NCBI GenBank assembly: GCA_007129495.1
Contig: SKVJ01000009.1
Coordinates: 1-64,000, forward strand
Reading direction: 5' to 3'
Source: Dehalococcoidia bacterium
Lineage (GTDB): Bacteria > Chloroflexota > Dehalococcoidia > GIF9 > AB-539-J10
DNA: 64,000 nucleotides
Shown: one piece after another, positions 32,164-41,503 of the stretch
Position numbering within the stretch: the first letter of the stretch is position 1
How the letters are laid out: each line of letters opens with the position of its first letter
Translations under genes and position numbers: made by a program
Notes under the pieces: model-generated
Told to the model about the DNA's origin: nothing
Databases searched by the model: none
The model's input: only the letters and a program-made list of their open reading frames with translations

Positions 32164-33456
32164 ATGACTCCGATGCATAAACAATCGCGTTCGGTAGGTG
32201 TACGTTCATTCATGCGGCGTACCGTGGCATCATCCCTGTACACGAACGCGGTGTATATGATGATGTCACAGGGAGTCTTAGCACTCCTCGGATTCTTCTT
32301 CTGGGTAATAGTTGCCAGATACTACACCGCGGCAGAACTCGGTTACAGTTCCGCAATCATCTCCGCAATAGGGCTTGTCGCGCTGATAGGACGACTAGGG
32401 CTGGACTCGTTCGTGGTGCGATTTCTGTCCGGTTCCACCAATCCAGCGCGCATCATCAATACAGCGCTCACCTACTCGGGGATGGCAACCGCTTTCGTGG
32501 CACTGGTGACCGCGGTGGGACTGCGTCTCTGGACACCCAGCCTGGGTTTCGTCGCCACACAACCCATCTTCCTGGCTGCATTCGTGGCATTTGCTATCGC
32601 AAGCTCGCTTTCCACTATTGCAGGAGCAGGGTTCATCGCGGGTCGCCAGTCGAAGTATCTAATGCTTAAGGACACTGTGTTCGGAGCCAGCAAACTCTTC
32701 CTGCCATTTCTCTTTCTCCAGCGGTTCCATGCTTTTGGCATTGTGGCCAGTTGGGGGCTTGCCACAGCACTCGGCCTTGTTGCCGGATTGTTTCTATTTA
32801 TGCCTCGTGTGCTGGCTGGTTACACGCCTCGACCCTCGGTCGGCGACCGTCTGGTCCGGCGGGCCTGGGGTTTCTCAGGAATGAGTTACCTCGCGAATCT
32901 TCTAGCTGCTGCTCCTGCGTTTCTTGTTCCCATAATCGTTATCGGTGCCCTTGGCCCAGAAGAAAACGCCTACTTCTACGTCGCCTGGGCTATCGCGACG
33001 ATCGTCTTCTTCATCCCTCAATCCTTGGCGCAATCGCTATTGGCCGAAGGGGCCCATCACAGGCGCCGGCTCAGGCATGACATTCGTAGAGCAATAGTAT
33101 TCAGTTTCGCGCTTCTTCTACCCGTCACAATCCTGGTGTGGTTACTCGGGGAGCAATTGCTTCTCGCATTTGGCGCGAACTATTCTGAACGATCCTTTCA
33201 GGTCCTTCGCGTCCTCATGCTGGCCAGTCTTCCGCTATCCGTGACCCGGCCTTTCTTCAGCGTGCTCAGGATTCGCGGACACCTGCGCGAGCTTCTCGCC
33301 TGGCGAATAGCACTGACATTGGTCTTGCTCGGGATGAGCTACATGCTTCTGCCTGCATTCGGGTTAGAGGTGATCGGCTGGATCTGGTTGACGGTACACA
33401 GCATATTTGCGCTGGCAACGATTGTATTACGTGGCCGGCTGTGGCTTTGGGCCTAG
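32164..33456 (+). CDS. Wzx/MATE-like oligosaccharide flippase
   Basis: The protein has 430 residues and 12 or so membrane segments, in the polysaccharide biosynthesis (MVF/MOP) superfamily. It starts with a short polar N-terminus, then LYTNAVYMMMSQGVLALLGF, and has the family-like GRLGLDSFVVRFLSG and NAYFYVAWAIATIVFFIPQS segments. It would turn a lipid-linked oligosaccharide across the membrane, supplying the oligosaccharyltransferase encoded just upstream. The start may be ATG 32164 or 32173. No clear ribosome binding site is present, so expression probably depends on the upstream gene. Confidence 0.82.
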   Translation: MTPMHKQSRSVGVRSFMRRTVASSLYTNAVYMMMSQGVLALLGFFFWVIVARYYTAAELGYSSAIISAIGLVALIGRLGLDSFVVRFLSGSTNPARIINTALTYSGMATAFVALVTAVGLRLWTPSLGFVATQPIFLAAFVAFAIASSLSTIAGAGFIAGRQSKYLMLKDTVFGASKLFLPFLFLQRFHAFGIVASWGLATALGLVAGLFLFMPRVLAGYTPRPSVGDRLVRRAWGFSGMSYLANLLAAAPAFLVPIIVIGALGPEENAYFYVAWAIATIVFFIPQSLAQSLLAEGAHHRRRLRHDIRRAIVFSFALLLPVTILVWLLGEQLLLAFGANYSERSFQVLRVLMLASLPLSVTRPFFSVLRIRGHLRELLAWRIALTLVLLGMSYMLLPAFGLEVIGWIWLTVHSIFALATIVLRGRLWLWA

Positions 33457-34149
33457 TCCCGCCGGCACCTTACAGCTAACGGTCCCATCCCACGCCACAT
33501 TCCCTTGCCCCATCGAGAAACACCGAGCGACTTATTTAACCTTTCTCCACTGTTAAAAGCCTCACTACGGAACGACATGTTTGCGCAATAGCCATTGTAA
33601 ACCGGGATCAGCGACATCCCCCGTCCAATCGGTATATGAGAGCATCGAGTACAATCCGGGCGGGCTCCATTCCGTCGCTGAACTATCGAGAACCCGCCGT
33701 GATAGCCTCGCCACGCCACGGCAATTGTCTCCAGTTGTGACCGATAGAAGCTTTGCATAGTACCCGACAAATCGTCAGCCGGTAGTGCATCGTCGTCTGG
33801 GCACGCAACAATGTTAGAGGACGACTCACAAACTCCGGCGAAGCTAGCACACGACACAGCCGGTTAAGGGTCCAGAAGAATGAGTTGCACCGTTCCTCTC
33901 TGAAGACTGCTAGACATTGCACTCAGTAAGGACCAGAGTTGCAGCGGTTGCTAAACGACAATCAGGAATGCATCGATGGGCGGCTTTTGACGACCCACGC
34001 TGTATATGAGCCCGCACAAATCATCCCAAGGATCAGTGGCGTAGCGCAGAATCACGTGACTGACGCTGGAACACCCATCGAGTTGATGTCGGGCACGAGC
34101 ATCAAAGTCGATGGAATCGTTCGAGGTGTATCGGCCTGTTTGCATCCGC
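33457..34149. other. Long intergenic region, nothing recognised
   Basis: About 690 bases between convergent genes. Several short frames exist on the minus strand, none with family features or start signals. No repeat was matched to elsewhere in the window. Confidence 0.5.
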
Positions 34150-34857
34150 TTAGAACCTCTTTCGCAAAAGAGTTCGGGCAATCCGAAATCCGTCTCGCAG
34201 CGAACGCAGCTTGGTGGTGGTGACACGGCGAAGGTGGTGTATCGGTATCTCGCCCAGGCGTAAGTTGTGCCGGACGACCCCGGAGAACAACTCGTCCTCG
34301 AGGTTGAAGCCACGGGAAGACAGTTTCAATGAGGGAAGCACGGAGCCTCGGAATGCCCAGTAGCCCGTACATAGATCGCGGGTCTTCCTGCCATACAACA
34401 CACACGTGACCCATGCCAGGAGGCGATTGCCTGCGACGTTGAACCGGCTTATGGAGCCGGGTGCCCGTATACCCTTCAGTCGTGAGCCGAGCACAACATC
34501 GCAGCCATCCTGAAGCACTCCCAGCATCTCCGGTATATGTGTGGCCGGATATGTGGCATCCCCATCCAGCATAACCACGTAATCGGCACGGGCTTGATCG
34601 AACCCCATTCGCATCGCCATCCCTTTACCGCGCCGTGGCTCGACAATGACCTCTGCTCCTTTGCCGCGTGCGGCATCGGACGTTCCATCGGTACTTCCGT
34701 TATCAATCACAACAGTGCGTACCTGAAAGCCCATGGAGCGAAGATCTGCGACAGGTATCTCCTCAATCATAATGCCAATCGTAGTGGCTTCATTCAGCGC
34801 TGGAATAACAATGTCAACTGCAGTGAGTTTCAATCTTGGACTCGTTCTCACGCCCAC
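34150..34857 (-). CDS. GT2 glycosyltransferase (dolichyl-phosphate mannose synthase-like)
   Basis: The protein has 235 residues with a GTG start (34855-34857, another GTG two codons on). The GT-A fold motifs are clear: DIVIPALNEATTIGIMIEEI, VVIDNGSTDGTSD, GKGMAMRMGFDQARADYVVM and the metal-binding LDGDATYP. It lacks C-terminal membrane segments. It resembles DPM1/undecaprenyl-phosphate sugar transferases, which load a sugar on a polyprenyl phosphate at the cytoplasmic face. With the STT3-like protein and flippase it suggests a protein glycosylation route. Confidence 0.85.
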   Translation of the reverse strand: MGVRTSPRLKLTAVDIVIPALNEATTIGIMIEEIPVADLRSMGFQVRTVVIDNGSTDGTSDAARGKGAEVIVEPRRGKGMAMRMGFDQARADYVVMLDGDATYPATHIPEMLGVLQDGCDVVLGSRLKGIRAPGSISRFNVAGNRLLAWVTCVLYGRKTRDLCTGYWAFRGSVLPSLKLSSRGFNLEDELFSGVVRHNLRLGEIPIHHLRRVTTTKLRSLRDGFRIARTLLRKRF

Positions 34858-34949
34858 AGAGGCGCTTCATACCTGCAGTGGGGCTCCATCATAACACCAC
34901 GCTTGTCCGTTCCTGCTATCATGTCACCAATTCCCACAAACGGTAATTG

Positions 34950-35639
34950 ATGTTCGATTCAGATCGTAATAGGAACAACGTGACCACTATTCGGGACAGA
35001 GTTGAGAACATACTGCGAGACATCCCCGACCACGTTACAGTAGTTGCCGCCGCGAAAGGAACCACACCGGATCAGGTGCTTGAAGCTGTCCAGGCAGGCA
35101 TCACCATCGTCGGGGAAAACTACTTCGCTGAGGCTCGCAGAATTCGCCCGCTTATAACCCCTCCTGCCCGATGGCACTTCCTCGGACGGCTGCGTCCTCA
35201 TGATATTCGACTTGCCAACCTTAGCTCTGTCGATGCAATACAGACCATAGATTCCCTTGAACTCGCTCGTCGCCTTGACGACAAATGCTCCAAGCTGAAT
35301 CGAGTAATGCCCGTCTATATTGAGGTGAACAGCGCACGCGAGCCCCAGAAGGCAGGAGTCCTTCCGGAAGCAGCGGAGAGCCTGATCTGTGATATGGCTA
35401 CGCTTACTAATGTTGAAATCGTTGGATTAATGACCATGGGGCCTTTGAGTAACTCGGCAGAAGACTATCGGCGGTTCTTCTCTGAAACAAGACAGCTATA
35501 CGAGCATATTTCGGCACTCGGTATTCCCGGGGTTCACATGGAGCAACTGTCCATGGGGATGAGCGACTCGTATGAGATCGCCATCGAGGAAGGGGCGACC
35601 ATGATCAGACTCGGAACAATCCTGTTCGGTGCGAACTGA
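34950..35639 (+). CDS. PLP homeostasis protein (YggS/PLPBP family)
   Basis: The protein has 229 residues from ATG 34950 (a TTG codon precedes it). The fold is the alanine-racemase-like TIM barrel. VVAAAKGTTPDQVLEAVQAG carries the PLP-binding Lys, HFLGRLRPHDIR replaces the usual HFIGxLQxNK, and MEQLSMGMSDSYEIAIEEGA with RLGTILFG is the phosphate-binding end. It buffers pyridoxal phosphate and is not a racemase. The family usually has Asn-Lys after HFIGxLQ, so this member is somewhat divergent. Confidence 0.88.
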   Translation: MFDSDRNRNNVTTIRDRVENILRDIPDHVTVVAAAKGTTPDQVLEAVQAGITIVGENYFAEARRIRPLITPPARWHFLGRLRPHDIRLANLSSVDAIQTIDSLELARRLDDKCSKLNRVMPVYIEVNSAREPQKAGVLPEAAESLICDMATLTNVEIVGLMTMGPLSNSAEDYRRFFSETRQLYEHISALGIPGVHMEQLSMGMSDSYEIAIEEGATMIRLGTILFGAN

Positions 35640-35820
35640 CGAGCGCCATTCAACAAGTACAGTCGACAATTGAGCGGACGCTATCGATGTCCATACGCGA
35701 CAGGTTTCTTCACTTCGAGAGACTGTCTTCACCTAATGTCAGATCCTGACACATGGAGACAATGCCGGCACACAACCCGAATCACGGTCATTGAAGCCGC
35801 CAGTGTTACACTACGCGTGC

Positions 35821-36411
35821 ATGTCGCTGAAAAGTGTCATTGTCAGAGCCACAGAAGCTTACCAATCACGACGGTCGGTGCGCGTGGCTCTTGTCGCCGT
35901 CATTGTCCTCTTTACGGGGTTATCAATCTGGTTCAGTTACACGCAACTGGACGTTCAGGGTGTCAGAACGCACGGGTATCTGGGTATCCTCTTTATCAAC
36001 CTCGTTACCTGCGCGACGATTCTCGTGCCCGTCCCGGGAGCGGTGGCAGTGAATATCGCCGCGGGTACCTGGATGAATCCCCCTGCGGTTATACTCCTGG
36101 CCGCCATCGGATCGACAATTGGAGAAATGACCAGCTACCTCGCCGGCTCGCTTGGACATCAATTCCTTGCTTCCGCACATTCACGCCGATACGCACAGGC
36201 CGAGACTTGGATGAAGCGATTCGGCGCACTGGCTGTGTTCCTGTTCGCTCTCCTGCCCATGCTGCTATACGATCTAATTGGACTTATCGCTGGATCGACG
36301 CGTTATCCGTTATGGAAGTTTGTGACTGCTACTTTCGTGGGGAGGATCCTGCGGCACACGGTTCAGGTGTATATCGGCTACTCACTGGCCGGATTCTTTC
36401 CATTATCCTGA
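35821..36411 (+). CDS. VTT/DedA-family membrane protein
   Basis: The protein has about 196 residues from ATG 35821. TTG 35791 is an alternative start. It has an N-terminal helix, GILFINLVTCATILVPVPGA, then GEMTSYLAGSLG and a C-terminal MKRFGALAVFLFALLPMLLY with GSTRYPLWKFVTATFVGR, the SNARE-associated/VTT domain. VTT proteins act as lipid scramblases or transporters, for instance for undecaprenyl phosphate, which would fit the nearby glycan genes (inference). A decayed paralogue lies at 37435-37950. Confidence 0.82.
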   Translation: MSLKSVIVRATEAYQSRRSVRVALVAVIVLFTGLSIWFSYTQLDVQGVRTHGYLGILFINLVTCATILVPVPGAVAVNIAAGTWMNPPAVILLAAIGSTIGEMTSYLAGSLGHQFLASAHSRRYAQAETWMKRFGALAVFLFALLPMLLYDLIGLIAGSTRYPLWKFVTATFVGRILRHTVQVYIGYSLAGFFPLS

Positions 36412-36639
36412 TCTGTTCACTGCACTCGCCACGTCTCTGGCAGCTGCATCCGCCGTACATCTGCGGCCGGAAATCGCTCGGAACGAGAATTGCTGGAGCA
36501 ACCTTATCGACAAATGGCTGAGGCTGCGGAGAGCCAGTGCACAATGCAGGTAAAATATGTACCCGCGCACCCCAAAACCAGACATGGAACCTTTCCACTC
36601 ATTCGGTTGCCACTGCGACCATCTTGCTGGAGCAATAAA

Positions 36640-37223
36640 TCAGACCCCGGGGAACAACCACTGCCATAACGTAGGAGCCGGAATCTTAAGTGGTGTGTAA
36701 CGACTGAGAGCTTCTCCAAGACCGAGCATCTGAACATGGAGCCAGTATTCAAGCACTGGCTTCGGCACAACTAGGACAGATAGAATCCGCAATAGCCCCT
36801 GCCTGACCGCGGCACCAGCGCAGGCGTAAAACGCCGAGCCAGTAAGATCACTGGAAAGAATGCCACGGCTAGGTTCGGAAAGAAGAAGAGTACATAGCGA
36901 AGACCTGTGATGCTGAATACTGTGACCCCCACCAACCTGTACATCCACATCCAGAACATTGCTTTCGCATTGAGATCGTCGTGCCAGTTCAGAGAGGCCC
37001 GAACTGCGAACGCAAGGAAATACAGGTCAAGAAATTTATCGAGAAGGTGATAGTCAGTCACACCTTCCGTATATCCGAATACCTGCTGGTTCACAAGGTA
37101 TACAACCGGTGCGTGCAATCCGTCGACTACGAGGCAGGCGCCGAAACCTCCAAGTGGATACCGCAGGATAGAAAAGGGTACCGTCGTTCTCACCAGCAGC
37201 ACGATGATAGTCCCGGGATCCAT
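36640..37223 (-). pseudogene. Frameshifted polytopic membrane protein
   Basis: The minus strand encodes a membrane protein in two frames. Frame A runs from ATG 37221-37223 (MDPGTIIVLLVRTTVPFSIL) to about 36830 and is then closed at 36771. The sense appears to continue in a second frame (QGLLRILSVLVVPKPVLEYW) down to the stop at 36640. The junction is about 36790-36820. The whole would be ~190 residues with about five hydrophobic segments and charged loops (DKFLDLYFLAFAVRASLNWH). Family not recognised. A sequencing error is as possible as a real mutation. Confidence 0.5.
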
Positions 37224-37434
37224 CGTGGCATCGTACCATCGTAATCTCGCACCTTCAAATGAGACTATTGCTCAGGTCGCACAGCGAAAGCACTCTCACT
37301 AACGCAAACGAACTCTGAGCGATCTGACTACCTGCACGCATTGCAGGGCGACCAGTGACTTGCATCACCCAGTAGTATATTCTGCATCCATATTCCAGGC
37401 CGACGTGCCTCGTACCGAGAGAAGAAATGAGGGG

Positions 37435-37950
37435 GTGACGCACCGGTCTGTACAAGTTACTCTTCTCGCATTGACTCTTGTCCTCTCTTTTGGCCTGCTC
37501 TGGTACGGTCACACCCGAATGACCCCTGAGCAATATTTGTCCATGGTTATCTTGGAGTATTGATACCAAACCTCCTCACAGCAGCGACAATCCTTTTTCC
37601 ACTGCCGGTGAAGCCGTGAACGTTGCAACCGGGTCCATTCTCTATCCATTCACAGTGGCAGCATTGGCGAGCATCGGCGCAACCGTTGGAGAAATGATCA
37701 GCTACCTGGCAGGATATTTCGGGCGCGGTGTGTTGTCATGACGCCATGCTACTCGCTATGCCTCTGCCAAAAAGGTTGGATGAATCGATATGGGCTGTTT
37801 GCAGTGTTTGCATTTGCTCTTGTTCCCATGTTCGTATACGGCCTCATCGGTTGGGTATCCGGCTCCACTCGGTATCCTGTCGCCAGATTCATGGCGGCGA
37901 CATTTGCAGGCCGATTGGGGCGCTATCCCATCTATTTATATGCTGGTTAG
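37435..37950 (+). pseudogene. Decayed VTT/DedA paralogue
   Basis: Fragments in different frames align with the intact VTT gene at 35821-36411. First comes a helix from GTG 37435 (VTLLALTLVLSFGLLWYG). Then ASIGATVGEMISYLAGYFG (about 37655-37725) matches AAIGSTIGEMTSYLAGSLG. Last, LVPMFVYGLIGWVSGSTRYP (to 37950) matches the C-terminus. At least two frame changes and a stop interrupt it. It looks like a tandem duplicate that has lost function. Confidence 0.75.
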
Positions 37951-38095
37951 TCGCTGAGCTTCATTTTATTCCTTCCCATAGCAGCGCGAGGCTCTACAAC
38001 TGCCGCAGCAGGTCTGGTTGTCATTCACTAACGGACCAACACGAGACGTCAGATGCCACTCATGGCGGGCAAAGTCTGGCACACTGAGGTGCCGA

Positions 38096-38125
38096 TTCAA
38101 TAGCTGCCGTTGCCGATGATACAAT
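38096..38125 (+). promoter_or_regulatory. Promoter of the dnaJ-like/GTPase pair (leaderless)
   Basis: The -35 ttcaat (38096-38101), 18-base spacer and -10 tacaat (38120-38125) end seven bases before the ATG. The expected start of transcription is at or next to the A of the ATG, and no ribosome binding site is visible, so the mRNA is probably leaderless. Confidence 0.6.
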
Positions 38126-38132
38126 ACTGCCC

Positions 38133-38804
38133 ATGGCAAAAGACTATTACAAAGCACTCGGCCTTCAACCTTCTGCTTCGCCCTCGGACATCAAGAAAGC
38201 TTATCGTCGTCTTGCCATGAAATACCATCCTGATCGAAATCCTGGGAAGGAGAAGGAGGCCACGGAGAAGTTCAAGGAGATCAGCGAAGCTTACGGCGTA
38301 CTTGGAGACCCCGAGAAACGACAACAGTACGATCAGTACGGTACTGTCGGCGACATCGGTGACATATTCGGCAGCAATACCACAAGTACCGGATTTGAGG
38401 ATGTCATGAGGGGCTTTCAGGGTCGCGGCCTTAGTTTTGACTTCCTTGATCCTATTCTGGGCGACGCCCTGCGAGGCCAAGGATACAGAGTCTCATTCAG
38501 TGGGCTCGGCAAGTCAGGTGGCCCGCGCCGTCGAAGTTCGGGTACGCGACGTTTCACTCTAGAGGACTTGTTTGGCGGACCACAGCAGCAGGAGCAGCCG
38601 CCAATGACGGTCACTTACGAGCTCGCAATCTCGCCTGAGGAAGCTGCGAAGGGAGCGACGAAGCGGCTGACACGTAAAGGACGTAAACTTGAGGTCAAAG
38701 TCCCCCCTGGCGTTCATACCGGAAGCATAGTCAGACTGGCAAACGCGTGTACCATCACCGATGGCTGTCAGGGTGATATTCTGATTCGAATCAAGGTCAA
38801 ATAG
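38133..38804 (+). CDS. DnaJ-like co-chaperone without zinc finger
   Basis: The protein has 223 residues. The J domain (residues 1-70) has YHPDRNPG with the HPD motif and [21 protein letters not shown] Gly/Phe-rich segment follows ([17 protein letters not shown]). Then comes one substrate-binding beta domain ([39 protein letters not shown]). The Cys-rich zinc centre and the second beta domain are absent, as in shortened CbpA-type proteins. It would stimulate DnaK ATPase. The gene is followed after three bases by a TGS GTPase gene, an unusual coupling. Confidence 0.88.
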   Translation: MAKDYYKALGLQPSASPSDIKKAYRRLAMKYHPDRNPGKEKEATEKFKEISEAYGVLGDPEKRQQYDQYGTVGDIGDIFGSNTTSTGFEDVMRGFQGRGLSFDFLDPILGDALRGQGYRVSFSGLGKSGGPRRRSSGTRRFTLEDLFGGPQQQEQPPMTVTYELAISPEEAAKGATKRLTRKGRKLEVKVPPGVHTGSIVRLANACTITDGCQGDILIRIKVK

Positions 38805-38807
38805 GCA

Positions 38808-39791
38808 GTGCCAGCGAATCTACCACCGCAATACAAAGCGGCCGAGCAGCGATATCGCGCGGCGAAAGACGTCGAAGACAAAATAGCCGCACTCCAAGAG
38901 ATGCTCGCCGTCATGCCCCGCCATAAGGGCACAGACAAACTGCATGCCGGTTTGCGCGGCAAGATCGCCAAACTGACACAGGAATCCGAGCGGAAATCAG
39001 CCACGGCGCGGCGAGCTGGTTTCTTCATTCGCCGTGAGGGTGCCGGACAGATCGTTCTCACAGGATCGCCCAACACCGGCAAATCGCAGTTGGTCGCAGC
39101 CCTCACTAGCGCGACACCCGAGGTAGCAATGTATCCCTATACTACTCAATCAGCTATGCCAGGTATGATGAGGTATGAGGATATTCAGATTCAACTCGTA
39201 GATACCCCACCACTGGGACAACGCGGCGTAAGAGCGCTTGTCTCGAGTACGCTCCGTGCGGCAGACATTGTCGCCATCGTCGTCGATCTCGGAGCTGAAC
39301 CAGTATTGGAACTCGAATGGTCTCTGTCGGAATTGTCTGAATGTCGCATAATTCCCAGATCTATGCCGACCGAACAGGAGACAGTTGGTGGCATCTACCC
39401 CAAGCACATACTCGTCATAGCGAACAAGAGTGACTTGCCTGGCGCACAACGTAACCTGTCATTCCTTCGCGAACGCTACGCGCAGTTTTTCGCTATCATC
39501 CCTGTGTCAGCGACTGAAGGAGATGGGTTGCAGGATCTGCCGGGGCGGATTTACGAAGCTCTTGAAATAATTCGCGTCTATACTAAAGCGCCGGGACAGA
39601 AGGCTGACCAGAATGAACCTGTTATCCTTCCGAAAGAGTCGACAGTAGGCGAGGCTGCTGAGGAGATTCACAAGGACTTCAAGAAGGGAATGAAATATGC
39701 TGTCGTCTGGGGCTCTGGCAAGTATCAGGCGCAAACAGTGAGTAAGACGCATGTGCTGCAGGATGGAGACATAGTCGAGTTTCACGTATAA
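38808..39791 (+). CDS. DRG/OBG-like GTPase with TGS domain
   Basis: The protein has 327 residues and starts at GTG 38808, three bases after the dnaJ-like stop. Residues ~1-70 are a charged helical region (LAVMPRHKGTDKLHAGLRGK), as in archaeal and eukaryotic DRG proteins. The G-domain has GSPNTGKS (G1), LVDTPPLGQ (G3) and IANKSDL (G4). Residues ~265-327 are a TGS domain ending VLQDGDIVEFHV. Such GTPases act in ribosome or translation control. The helical KGTDKLHA segment is a DRG hallmark, rarer in bacteria than Obg/YchF. Confidence 0.87.
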   Translation: MPANLPPQYKAAEQRYRAAKDVEDKIAALQEMLAVMPRHKGTDKLHAGLRGKIAKLTQESERKSATARRAGFFIRREGAGQIVLTGSPNTGKSQLVAALTSATPEVAMYPYTTQSAMPGMMRYEDIQIQLVDTPPLGQRGVRALVSSTLRAADIVAIVVDLGAEPVLELEWSLSELSECRIIPRSMPTEQETVGGIYPKHILVIANKSDLPGAQRNLSFLRERYAQFFAIIPVSATEGDGLQDLPGRIYEALEIIRVYTKAPGQKADQNEPVILPKESTVGEAAEEIHKDFKKGMKYAVVWGSGKYQAQTVSKTHVLQDGDIVEFHV

Positions 39792-39906
39792 ATTGCCTGC
39801 CAATGATTGTCCTGCCTGTGAGAATCCCATATCACGTGCCGCCAACACGGGCTTCGACCCGTAGTCGAGCAATGCTCCGACTGACACCATTACCGGGCCC
39901 ATACTG

Positions 39907-39935
39907 TTGAAAAGGGAACAGGCTTTCTCTATACT
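39907..39935 (+). promoter_or_regulatory. Promoter of the zinc-ribbon gene
   Basis: The -35 ttgaaa (39907-39912), 17-base spacer and -10 tatact (39930-39935) are near consensus. The leader to the GTG start would be about 110 bases. Confidence 0.65.
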
Positions 39936-40007
39936 TGCGTTCGGTGGTTGCGAGAGTAGGTTATCAAGTCTTCCGACATGTCTGTAGTAGCGACTCCTGG
40001 GTGCACT

Positions 40008-40052
40008 GGATGACCGAAACCTGAACCAAATCTCAAAGAAAGGAGGTCATCC
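40008..40052 (+). promoter_or_regulatory. Leader pairing that can mask the start site
   Basis: The octamer ggatgacc (40008-40015) is perfectly complementary to ggtcatcc (40045-40052), which overlaps the ribosome binding site AAGGAGG and abuts the GTG at 40054. If formed, the hairpin would hide the start site and so could control translation. Confidence 0.45.
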
Positions 40053-40053
40053 G

Positions 40054-40350
40054 GTGAGTTTCGCAGACAAAACCCTTCAGTGTGCGGATTGTGGCGCGGA
40101 ATTCGTATTCACCGCCGAGGAGCAAGAGTTCTTTGACTCCAAGGGGTACACAAATGAGCCGAAGCGCTGCCTCACATGCCGTCGAACACGCAGGTCCCAG
40201 AAACCTGACGGTGGGGACGGATTTCAAGGCAGGCAACTCTACGGTGCCGTGTGTGCCGAATGCGGCAAGGATTGCGAAGTTCCATTCGAGCCGCGTGACG
40301 GCCGACCCGTCTACTGCAGCGACTGCTTCGGACGACTGCGCAGCAGGTAG
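40054..40350 (+). CDS. Double zinc-ribbon protein
   Basis: The protein has 98 residues and starts at GTG behind AAAGGAGGTCATCCG. The N-terminal half (LQCADCGAEFVFTAEEQEFF, then KRCLTCRRTRR) is the widespread probable-zinc-ribbon domain with two CxxC pairs. The C-terminal half has a second ribbon (CAECGKDCEVPFEP, CSDCF). Four CxxC-type pairs suggest two zinc ions. The family is common in Chloroflexota and Firmicutes with unknown function, possibly RNA binding. Confidence 0.8.
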   Translation: MSFADKTLQCADCGAEFVFTAEEQEFFDSKGYTNEPKRCLTCRRTRRSQKPDGGDGFQGRQLYGAVCAECGKDCEVPFEPRDGRPVYCSDCFGRLRSR

Positions 40351-40435
40351 CCGCCTTACAAGTTAGCTGGCACGGAAGACATCTACGGGGCCCCTACGAA
40401 GGGGTCCCGGTACTTTCTCAGTGGGCCAAGGGCGT

Positions 40436-41335
40436 TTACGCTGACACAATGCTCTTGACCATGGCCCGGGTAATGATAAACATCAGTTCCTCAGAAATGA
40501 AAGGGAGGCCTACCATGGGAAGAGCTTCGTCCGTTACCTCACCTGCGACGCAGTCAATATCCTGAGTGGCCGCATAGCGCTCCAGTACGTGAGATCGGAA
40601 TGACAGAGCCCTCTCGAGTCCAAGTCTCAGAAATTCGGTCGCCTGCTCGTTGAGCAGCACTCCATGATGATCGAGGCCAAGTACAGCGACCTCGAAGGTA
40701 TTGAGACGGCGAAGTGACGCGACGTATGAACTATAGTCATACTGGGCCGAAGGGAAAGAAAGCCGGCGCCAGTCTTTCACAGGATGTGGCATGGTATCGG
40801 TCGGGAAGAGCGCTTTGCAGCATGGAAGATAGGTAGCCAGACAGCATTTGCTGTGACCCGGGACCTCGTAAAACTCAGCAATCACACCATTGCCAAGATC
40901 CAATCTTTCCCCATCCAAGACCGCTCTATCAATGAACAAATCTTGGGTCCGATCACATATGGTGGCGCACTGATGCTCCATTCCAACCTGATCTGCGGCA
41001 GAGTCATTCATCCTCGCGTTGTAGTCCACAACCTTTGGTTTGGAGAGTATCTCCGCAGCGGAGGAACTGCCCAGGACCTGCAGTTGGGGAAATCGCGCTC
41101 GGAAGTACGGCAGCGCACCGCAATGATCGAAGTGAGAATGGGTGAGCACCAGGTATTTAACAGAGAGCGAATCGAGTCCGAGTTGATTCAGCTGTTCATC
41201 AAGGGAGGGAGTTGCATGGCTCATCCCACCTCCGATAATCATCGCATCATCTCCCTGCACCAGGTAGAAACAGAGCTCGTGCGTACCAAGGAAACGAATG
41301 GCATCGTTAATCTTTGTCGGTTCTTGCAGCCACAA
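40436..41335 (-). CDS. MBL-fold metallo-hydrolase
   Basis: The protein has 299 residues. The start is taken as TTG 41333-41335, six bases after AAGGAGG. The GTG at 41353 would place the ribosome binding site inside the gene. LTHSHFDHCGALPYF is the HxHxDH metal motif, VPGHSKCCLATYLP gives the next His, TDTMPHP an Asp, and LGLDHHGVLL the last His. It is a soluble metallo-hydrolase with a helical C-terminal tail. The reaction is unknown. It lies divergent to the HD-domain gene. Confidence 0.83.
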   Translation of the reverse strand: MWLQEPTKINDAIRFLGTHELCFYLVQGDDAMIIGGGMSHATPSLDEQLNQLGLDSLSVKYLVLTHSHFDHCGALPYFRARFPQLQVLGSSSAAEILSKPKVVDYNARMNDSAADQVGMEHQCATICDRTQDLFIDRAVLDGERLDLGNGVIAEFYEVPGHSKCCLATYLPCCKALFPTDTMPHPVKDWRRLSFPSAQYDYSSYVASLRRLNTFEVAVLGLDHHGVLLNEQATEFLRLGLERALSFRSHVLERYAATQDIDCVAGEVTDEALPMVGLPFISEELMFIITRAMVKSIVSA

Positions 41336-41503
41336 ACCGGACCTCCTTCTCACACAACGTCAAAGCGAACGCATATGATTCTAACATGAGTGCACGTGCG
41401 GAGTTCCAGGACGCCTTCGTGAAGAAGAATGAACCATGTCCGATGACACCATGCTGGGAGAAATCGCCTGTGTATAATGTGGACAGCTTTCAGGGGAAGA
41501 ATC

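Noticed and set aside
33453-33922. Minus-strand frames in the 33.5-33.9 kb gap
   Set aside because: Cys/Arg-rich sequences without start signals or family likeness. Probably chance frames.
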